From Neobacillus thermocopriae (GTDB lineage: Bacteria > Bacillota > Bacilli > Bacillales > Cytobacillaceae), in assembly GCF_010975035.1 (NCBI RefSeq), contig NZ_JAAIUV010000012.1, positions 1 to 64,000 on the forward strand: 64,000 nucleotides of DNA, written 5' to 3'. The translations under genes were made by a program, and so were the position numbers. The notes under the pieces are model-generated. The model saw only the letters and a program-made list of their open reading frames with translations, had not been told where the DNA came from and did no database searches. This document shows, piece by piece, positions 57,819 to 64,000 of this stretch (the first letter of the stretch is position 1; each line of letters opens with the position of its first letter).

Positions 57819-60800
57819 GCCAATCCACCTCATTTCGATCCAATCTGCGAACCATTACCTGTTCATCACGCTGATTTCCTGTCGGGCCGTAATAATTAAA
57901 TCCATAACTCAACTGTGCATAGCCACCAATCAAATGAGTCGGCTTCATAGTCAAACAAGTTGGACTATTAAAAGTTCCGCCTCGTTGCTTCGTTATCGTT
58001 GAACCAGGAACATTAATAATACGTTCTTGAACATGGTACATATACGTAACTCCTCTTGGAATCCGATGACTTACAACCGCTCTTGCCACCACAACCCCAT
58101 TCCGGTTATAAATTTCTAGCCAATCATTATCATTAATTCCGACAGATTTGGCGTCCTCTAGGTTCAGCCAAATATGAGGTCCTCCACGGAACAATGTCAG
58201 CATAGGCAATGTATCAAAATACGTACTATGATACGACCATTTAAAATGAGGAGTTAAATATCGCAAGCGAATTTCCTGTTTGGTCGACTCTGGTTTCCAA
58301 TCTTTATCGTAAAAAGCCAGCCGCTTGATCGGTCCTTTAAATACAGGCAATGCTTCACCATATTCAAACATCATTTCATGATCAAGATAAAAATGCTGCC
58401 TGCCGGTCAATGTTCTAAATGGTACTAAGTACTCGCGGTTGATGACAAAAGGTGCATATCTTCTATTGCCTGTTTCAATACCGCTGAATACAGGAGAAGT
58501 AATTACTTTTCTTGGCTGAGCTGAAATTTCATCGAAGGAAATATGCTCCTCTGCACGCTCTTCAGATAAATGTTTAAGCTTTTGACTTGTTTTCTTTTCC
58601 AAATCTACCCATGCTTTTTGATTGACTGAACCATTTGTCGTACTGGATAACGTTAAGATAGCTTCAGCCACATTTTTGTCGTGAGAAAGGTCCGGGCAGT
58701 CTCTGTATTTAAGAGATTCTGTAGATGTTCCAAGGATGTCTTTTAGTTCGGTATATTCATCCTTGACATCCCATCCCAATCCTTTGGCACCAATTTTCGT
58801 ATTAGATCCAAGTGCCACATACTTATCAAATATTTGAGTGTAGTCCCGCTCCACTACATGCACTCTTGGAAAATTTTGTCCCGGTATAGGGTCCGAACCG
58901 TCCTGTTTCCAATCAGGAACAAGCCCAAACTTTTGTGAAATTTCATCAACGGTATCATGTAAAAGTGGTGTAGTAACGACATCTTTCACAGGATTTGGAA
59001 AGTATTTTTTCGCCATTTCTGTAAAGGTTTTTGCCAGCTTTTTAAAGTTATCCCAATCAGTCCTTGCTTCCCATGGAGGGGTAATAGCCGGGTTAAATGG
59101 ATGAATATATGGATGAGTGTCCGTGCTGCTTATATCATATTTTTCATACCAGGTAGCAGCCGGCAGAATAATATCAGAATATAAACCCGTGCTTGTCATT
59201 CGGAAATCAATATCAATCATTAAATCAAGTTTTCCCTCTTCCGGTGGATCCATTTTTTCATCTACTTCAGTGGTACCTAATTCTTTGTAAGGTTCAGCCA
59301 GTACAGCTGAATGGGTTCCAAGCATATATTTCAAGAAATATTCGTGCCCCTTGGATGAACTACCAATGAGGTTGGCACGCCAAACAAACATTGTTCTAGG
59401 AAAATTGATTGGATTACTTGGTTCTTCTATCGAGAATTTGAGTTTTCCCTGTTTAACCTGATCGGCTACATATTTAGCTACCTCTTCAGGATTAGAAGCA
59501 TTTGCTTGTTCATAAATCTTTAGTGAATTTGTGTTAAATTGTGGATAGGATGCTACCCAGCCAAGTCTTACCGCTAATGCGTTATAATCCGCCATCGTTT
59601 TGTAGCGCGGCTTTTCATATAGTGGTGACATATGTCCTTCCGGCCGCTGATCATCATATCGCCATTGCTCTGTCACAAAATAGAAAAACGATGTTCCATT
59701 TTGCAGGCGTGGCGGTCCACCCCAATCCCGAGCCATTGCAATAGTTTGCCATCCTTCCAATGGTCTTACTTTTTCCTGGCCAACATAATGAGCCCATCCA
59801 CCACCATTAACTCCTTCACAGCCACAAAGCATAACTAAATTGAGAATGGCCCGATAGATTGTATCGGAATTGTACCAATGATTTATGCCGGCACCCATGA
59901 TGATCATTGACCTTCCGCCGGAATCTACCGCATTCTGTGCAAACTCTCTCGCTATTTGAGCGCAAAGCTTCCGGTCAATGCCACTGATTTTCTCCTGCCA
60001 AGCTGGGGTATGTGGTTTTGGATCATCGTAGTTTTCAGGATAATCACCAGGAAGATTTCCCCTTTTCACACCAGCCTGGGCCATCAATATATCAAACACG
60101 GTTGTCACATAAATGGTTTGGCCGTTTTGCTCTATTTTTTTAATCGGAATGCCCCGTTTTAATACTTCTTTTTGTTCCAATCCATAGAATGGCAAATGAA
60201 GAATACCGGTTTCATCTTCATTACCTAATAATGTTAGCATTGGGTCCAAATCGTCCACTTGATTTTCGGAATCTCTCATTTCCAGATTCCAATTTCCTTT
60301 TCCTTCCCAACGGTGTCCCATGCTTCCATTTGGAATCGCCAATTTTCCGGATTTTTGATCCCATACAATGGTCTTCCAATCCCCATACTCTGCCTGCATG
60401 CCAATATCACTGGCACGTAAAAACCTTCCCGCAATATAATGATCGCCTTCTTTTGTCAAAGTAATCAGATACGGCAAATCTGTAAATTGTTTAACATAGT
60501 CCTCAAAAAACTTAGTTTGGTTATCGACATAAAACTCTTTTAATATGACATGGGTCATCCCCATAGCGAGTGCCCCGTCCATCCCAGCTTGGACTGGTAA
60601 CCAATTATCGGCAAACTTGACAAATTCGGCATAGTCTGGGCTGATACACACTACCTTTGTTCCTTTATAACGGGATTCAACCATGAAATGAGCATCAGGT
60701 GTCCGTGTTTGCGGGACATTTGATCCCCAAATCAGAAGATACGTTGAGTTGAACCAATCCGATGTTTCTGGCACATCCGTCTGTTCTCCCCAAACCTGAG

Positions 60801-61491
60801 GTGAGGATGGTGGTAAATCGGCATACCAATCATAAAAACTTAGCAAGTTACCACCGATCAAATTAATAAATCTTGCTCCGCTTGCATAGCTGACCATTGA
60901 CATCGCTGGGATCGGTGAAAAACCAACAATCCGGTCTGGTCCATATTCTTGAATCGTATGAATCATTTGGGCACTAATCAGTTCATAGATTTCATCCCAG
61001 GTGGCACGTACATACCCACCTTTTCCACGGGCAGTTTTATATGATTTCCTTTTTTCCGGATCGTCAGCAATGGACTTCCACGCCTGAACCGGATCACTAT
61101 GTTTTTCACGGGCCTCTTGCCATAACCGCAGAAGTTCACCTCTTATATAGGGATACTTCACTCGGATTGGACTATAAATATACCAAGAAAACGTAGCTCC
61201 CCGCTGGCAGCCTCTTGGTTCATATTCAGGCATGTCAGGGCCGGTGGTAGGATAGTCGGTTTGCTGGGTTTCCCACGTAATAATTCCGTCTTTTACATGA
61301 ACCTTCCAGCTACAGGAACCGGTACAATTGACACCATGTGTGGTACGGATGACCTTGTCATGCTGCCATCGTTCCCGGTAATACCCCTCTGCCTCCCGAT
61401 CTGCTTCTTGCAGCGCACTATTTTCCGCTATATCGTGTGTTCTACCAAAGTAGGTCAACTTTTTAATAAGCGGGGATATTTTTTTGCGCAT
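57808..61491 (-). CDS. narG: Respiratory nitrate reductase alpha subunit (Mo-bisPGD)
   Basis: A 1227-residue catalytic subunit that reduces nitrate to nitrite. N-terminal FS0 cluster ligands H52, C56, C60 and C94 (THGVNCTGSC, RGCQRG) and the Asp-bearing FYDWYADLP loop, the likely Mo ligand region, are visible. Length equals B. subtilis NarG. GAAAGGAG lies 8 nt upstream of the ATG. No twin-Arg motif precedes it, as in membrane-bound NarG. First gene of narGHJI; no narK or fnr gene is adjacent. Confidence 0.97.
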   Translation of the reverse strand: MRKKISPLIKKLTYFGRTHDIAENSALQEADREAEGYYRERWQHDKVIRTTHGVNCTGSCSWKVHVKDGIITWETQQTDYPTTGPDMPEYEPRGCQRGATFSWYIYSPIRVKYPYIRGELLRLWQEAREKHSDPVQAWKSIADDPEKRKSYKTARGKGGYVRATWDEIYELISAQMIHTIQEYGPDRIVGFSPIPAMSMVSYASGARFINLIGGNLLSFYDWYADLPPSSPQVWGEQTDVPETSDWFNSTYLLIWGSNVPQTRTPDAHFMVESRYKGTKVVCISPDYAEFVKFADNWLPVQAGMDGALAMGMTHVILKEFYVDNQTKFFEDYVKQFTDLPYLITLTKEGDHYIAGRFLRASDIGMQAEYGDWKTIVWDQKSGKLAIPNGSMGHRWEGKGNWNLEMRDSENQVDDLDPMLTLLGNEDETGILHLPFYGLEQKEVLKRGIPIKKIEQNGQTIYVTTVFDILMAQAGVKRGNLPGDYPENYDDPKPHTPAWQEKISGIDRKLCAQIAREFAQNAVDSGGRSMIIMGAGINHWYNSDTIYRAILNLVMLCGCEGVNGGGWAHYVGQEKVRPLEGWQTIAMARDWGGPPRLQNGTSFFYFVTEQWRYDDQRPEGHMSPLYEKPRYKTMADYNALAVRLGWVASYPQFNTNSLKIYEQANASNPEEVAKYVADQVKQGKLKFSIEEPSNPINFPRTMFVWRANLIGSSSKGHEYFLKYMLGTHSAVLAEPYKELGTTEVDEKMDPPEEGKLDLMIDIDFRMTSTGLYSDIILPAATWYEKYDISSTDTHPYIHPFNPAITPPWEARTDWDNFKKLAKTFTEMAKKYFPNPVKDVVTTPLLHDTVDEISQKFGLVPDWKQDGSDPIPGQNFPRVHVVERDYTQIFDKYVALGSNTKIGAKGLGWDVKDEYTELKDILGTSTESLKYRDCPDLSHDKNVAEAILTLSSTTNGSVNQKAWVDLEKKTSQKLKHLSEERAEEHISFDEISAQPRKVITSPVFSGIETGNRRYAPFVINREYLVPFRTLTGRQHFYLDHEMMFEYGEALPVFKGPIKRLAFYDKDWKPESTKQEIRLRYLTPHFKWSYHSTYFDTLPMLTLFRGGPHIWLNLEDAKSVGINDNDWLEIYNRNGVVVARAVVSHRIPRGVTYMYHVQERIINVPGSTITKQRGGTFNSPTCLTMKPTHLIGGYAQLSYGFNYYGPTGNQRDEQVMVRRLDRNEVDWLEN

Positions 61492-61754
61492 GTTTTTACT
61501 CCTTTCTTGTTGGCATATATTCCCTATGTTTACTTATCCCCTCTAAGCTTTCGAATATACAATAAATTTGGGTGATATTACTTTTCCGATGTAAATAAAC
61601 ACTCAAAGCAGCAGTTTGGATGATTTTGATTGATTGAGATACTTAGGTTGTGGAAATCTCTCTTGTGGTGCGCTCCAACATGAAGAAACGAATGGATTGT
61701 AGAGAGAATTACAAAAGACAATAGCCGCTTTCGCTCATTCATTCTCGAAATGTT
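61492..61754. other. narG upstream region
   Basis: 263 nt (about 314 nt counting the terminator that follows) between narG and the next gene. It contains a possible -10 (TATATT, 61559-61554) without a good -35, consistent with an activator-dependent promoter. I looked for an FNR site (TGTGA-N6-TCACA) and found none convincing. No other structure seen. Confidence 0.35.
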
Positions 61755-61785
61755 ATAAAAAAAATGAGCCCTTGTTAAGGACTCA
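61755..61785 (-). terminator. Terminator of small helical protein gene
   Basis: Leftward TGAGTCCTT / AAGGGCTCA stem (one T-G pair) with a 3-4-nt loop, followed by eight T. Confidence 0.8.
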
Positions 61786-61805
61786 ATCTTGTAATAATAC
61801 GGGTA

Positions 61806-62021
61806 TTATTTATCTGTCATTTCTTCTAATTCGTCAAGTAGCTGCTTCGTTCTTTTCGCATTTCCTTCAGCAAAATTTACCAGTCTCTCTTTTAATTCGC
61901 CATCATCATGGACTCGTTCCGCAGTAATTAGGTATGTTCGCATTAAATCTTCTTCTATTTCTATAGAGTTTTCTAGTATTTCTTTTATATGGTCGTTATC
62001 TTTATTTTTTCTGTTACCCAT
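61806..62021 (-). CDS. Small helical protein, ferritin-like appearance, unknown function
   Basis: 71 residues forming two long charged helices: IKEILENSIEIEEDLMRTYL and LVNFAEGNAKRTKQLLDEL. The ExxxEEDLMRTY half resembles the first helix of ferritin or rubrerythrin-like minidomains, but the second helix lacks the expected Glu-x-x-His. The ribosome site is GGGGGG about 13 nt upstream, which is long. It has its own terminator. Nothing firm can be said of its role; it lies just upstream of the narGHJI operon. Confidence 0.6.
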   Translation of the reverse strand: MGNRKNKDNDHIKEILENSIEIEEDLMRTYLITAERVHDDGELKERLVNFAEGNAKRTKQLLDELEEMTDK

Positions 62022-62092
62022 AATTACGTTGGATCCCCCCTTTATGTTTTATTTTTCTCTATATTCGTCACACTTATCCGTTTCGTATGATT

Positions 62093-63211
62093 TCAATTAC
62101 CAATGGCTGTTGTTAAATCATAGTCGTTTAGATCAAGCTCTGGTTGTAAACCTAACGCTAATTTGGCCAGTTCTGCCCCTAGGTAAGGACCACTGGTTAA
62201 TCCGGATGCACCCAATCCATTCGCTACCAAGACACTTTCATAACCAGGTAGCACCCCAAAAACAGGTAGAAAACCAGGCGTAAAAGGACGAAAACCAACT
62301 CTTGTCTCTACCATTGTTGCATTCATAAGTCCTGGTGCTACATGTAACCCTTTGTTTAAAATTTCATGAACACCACCAGCAGTTACCCTTGTATCAAATG
62401 AAGCGTCATCTTCATGGGTTGAGCCTAAAACAATTCGCCCATTTTCAAAAGCAAGTATGTATTGATTCCCTGGTGGCATGACAACCGGCCAACTACTCGT
62501 ATCCGTTTCAGGTAATTCTAGGTGTACAATTTGTGCTTTTTGAGGCACTGCTAGAAAATTTATTCCTAAAGACTTTATTAATTCATTTGCCCATGCCCCT
62601 GCTGTGACGACTACTTTATCTGCTTCCATTTTTTCTCCAGATAAGCTTACTCCAACAGAATTATTATCAATTCTAATCAACTCAGCATGATCATGTAATA
62701 ATTTTGCTCCATGCTTAATCGCAGCGTTCATTAAAGCATTCCGTAAGGCCTTGCCATTAACCCTTGCCCCACCGCTGACAAAGACAGCCCCATACTCATT
62801 TGATAAAGGTGGAAAAAGCTTCTTTGTTTCGTCTGGTGACAAAATATGTATTTCCCCTATTTCTGGCGCATCCTCCCGGCGTTTTCTCGCCCGCTCTGCC
62901 ATTTGCTCCAGTTTATCGATATCTGTATGTAAAATTATTGCTCCAACTTTCCTGTATCCAGTGTCTTTTTCCCCATCTGCTATTAAATCGGCAATTAAAT
63001 TAGGATAATAACGCGCTCCAGCTTTCACTAATTGATACCATGCTTTGTTACGACGTTGGGAAAGCCACGGGCAAACAATTCCTGCCGCGGCTTCCGTTGC
63101 CTGTCCACGGTTTTGCCGATCTACTATTAATACCTCAGAACCCTTTTTTGCCAAATGATAGGCAGTAGATGCACCGAGTATGCCTGCTCCGATTACAATA
63201 ATTTTCGACAT
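62093..63211 (-). CDS. FAD-dependent amine/amino-acid oxidase family protein (YurR-like)
   Basis: A 372-residue DAO-family flavoenzyme: dinucleotide motif VIGAGILGASTAYHLA (5-20) and the C-terminal VANGLGASGLTSGPYLG. The length equals B. subtilis YurR. It probably oxidises an amino acid or amine with O2 or quinone; the substrate is not visible. The AAAGIVCPWLSQRRNKAW region near 43-60 is the typical YurR loop. GGGGTGA lies 13 nt upstream of the ATG; a TTGACA at 63286-63281 could be part of its promoter. Confidence 0.85.
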   Translation of the reverse strand: MSKIIVIGAGILGASTAYHLAKKGSEVLIVDRQNRGQATEAAAGIVCPWLSQRRNKAWYQLVKAGARYYPNLIADLIADGEKDTGYRKVGAIILHTDIDKLEQMAERARKRREDAPEIGEIHILSPDETKKLFPPLSNEYGAVFVSGGARVNGKALRNALMNAAIKHGAKLLHDHAELIRIDNNSVGVSLSGEKMEADKVVVTAGAWANELIKSLGINFLAVPQKAQIVHLELPETDTSSWPVVMPPGNQYILAFENGRIVLGSTHEDDASFDTRVTAGGVHEILNKGLHVAPGLMNATMVETRVGFRPFTPGFLPVFGVLPGYESVLVANGLGASGLTSGPYLGAELAKLALGLQPELDLNDYDLTTAIGN

Positions 63212-63636
63212 AACTTGTTAAAATCACCCCTGATTAATCTTCTAGATCTCTTTTATTACTATTGTTTCGTTCAGTACCCATGTCAATCCACGCATTCACT
63301 AGGAGTGCGACATTAAGGTATTTAATCAATAAAATATTAAATCAATTCATTCATTTATGCCAATATAGTTGGACCTTTGATTTATCATTTGTCACTTCCT
63401 AATAGAATCTAAGAAAATTTTATTTTCATACATAACATGCTTCATTAGGTACCTAATGCCTAATTTTCTCTATACATTCACCACCCGAAATCTTATCAAA
63501 AAAATAAACAAATGTTCCGTAATTGGTTTAGCTACCCTATACAAAAAAGATTTTTGAACATAAGTTACTAAAAAGGAAGATAGCAATAAACACAATTCAA
63601 TAATAAAATGATTTTCGATTTTTAGGGGGAGATAGT
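63212..63636. other. Intergenic region upstream of the CotS-family gene
   Basis: 425 nt, AT-rich. The left end holds the TTGACA noted for the YurR-like gene, whose -10 is poor. The right end holds a candidate sigma-K promoter and the ribosome site GGGGGAG of the coat gene. No further gene or structure found. Confidence 0.5.
63540..63567 (+). promoter_or_regulatory. Candidate sigma-K promoter of the CotS-family gene
   Basis: TACA (63540-63543), a 15-nt spacer and CATAAGTTA (63559-63567) match the mother-cell sigma-K pattern mACm-15/16-CATAnnnTA with one mismatch. It lies 70 nt before the ATG of a spore-coat gene. Confidence 0.45.
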
Positions 63637-64000
63637 ATGGGGGAGTTAATAATTGAACCTTGGATCGTTGATGAAACGACTCATGATTTTTTTGTTCCAG
63701 AATACATTGAAAATCTGGCACACCAGGTTCTTAAGCATTATGACTTATCCGTTCGGAACATGCAGATCATTACTACTAAACCAGATAAAGGGGGGGCCAT
63801 TTGGAAACTTGATACGAAATCCGGTCCTAAAAGTTTAAAATTATTGCATCGGAGACCAACAAGGAGCTTATTTAGTTTAGGAGCCCAAGAATATTTGGTA
63901 AAAGTCCAAGCAGCAAGGGTACCACCCATTATCAAAACTAAGGACGGAAAAAACTTTGTTGAAGCCGGTGGTAAGCTATGGTTCGTTGCAGAGTGGATTG
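63637..64000 (+). CDS. CotS/CotI-family spore coat protein, N-terminal part
   Basis: The open frame begins at ATG 63637 with AGGGGGAG 5 nt upstream and runs off the window after 121 codons. The start (FFVPEYIENLAHQVLKHYDL), then GAIWKLDTKSGPKSLKLLHR with a kinase-like glycine-lysine region and SLFSLGAQEYLV match the CotS family of aminoglycoside-phosphotransferase-like coat proteins of Bacillus. Members are in the spore coat; a catalytic role is unproven. The remaining two thirds lie outside. Confidence 0.85.
   Translation, partial: MGELIIEPWIVDETTHDFFVPEYIENLAHQVLKHYDLSVRNMQIITTKPDKGGAIWKLDTKSGPKSLKLLHRRPTRSLFSLGAQEYLVKVQAARVPPIIKTKDGKNFVEAGGKLWFVAEWI

Noticed and set aside
61492..61805. 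FNR box in front of narG
   Set aside because: No TGTGA-N6-TCACA-like dyad was found; leftover half matches are not convincing.

Overview
The window is chromosomal DNA of a low-GC, endospore-forming member of the Bacillaceae (Firmicutes). The evidence is a Bacillus-type 16S 5' end, SASP genes (sspE, sspK), a CotS-family coat gene, and a gene order that follows the Bacillus subtilis ygxA-ygzB-perR ... gsaB ... ygaE-D-C-B, sspE, fabL, mutY, yfhP, yfhJ, sspK, yfhH, recX, yfhE, yfhD block. The species cannot be fixed from the sequence alone.

Left part (1-27 kb): the 5' end of a leftward rRNA operon with its leader and promoter, then the conserved yga/yfh neighbourhood. Insertions relative to B. 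subtilis are a cobalamin adenosyltransferase, a two-helix ion-channel protein, a three-gene ABC-2 exporter, a 1489-residue glutamate synthase large chain without its small subunit, and a DUF3311 plus Na+/solute symporter pair. Stress and maintenance functions dominate: PerR with its own operator, Bcp peroxiredoxin, MutY, RecX and spore proteins.

Middle (27-44.5 kb): homoserine dehydrogenase under a SAM (S-box) riboswitch; a carbon-nitrogen hydrolase and GNAT pair that looks like a split YhcX; then an uninterrupted leftward arginine cluster argC-J-B-D-carA-carB-F-G-H. The promoter of argC carries two ARG-box-like sites overlapping the -35 and -10. Upstream lie a probable 132-bp MITE and an aroK-aroD pair.

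Right part (44.5-64 kb): a DppA-type oligopeptide/dipeptide ABC importer (five genes), a TipA/Mta-type MerR regulator with a 19-bp-spacer promoter and dyad operator, a POT peptide transporter, glutaminase, a hemerythrin-like protein, the complete respiratory nitrate reductase narGHJI, a small helical protein, a YurR-like FAD oxidoreductase and the truncated start of a CotS-family coat gene.

Peptide import, glutaminase, glutamate synthase and the arginine cluster suggest a nitrogen-handling theme, but most of the window is ordinary core genome. I see no convincing new multi-gene system. The most unusual items are the altered channel selectivity filter, the MITE-like element, the orphan divergent glutamate synthase with a strong displaced ribosome site, and several possible gene remnants between genes. 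Many starts were moved inward from the longest open frame because of clear ribosome binding sites; each entry says so.
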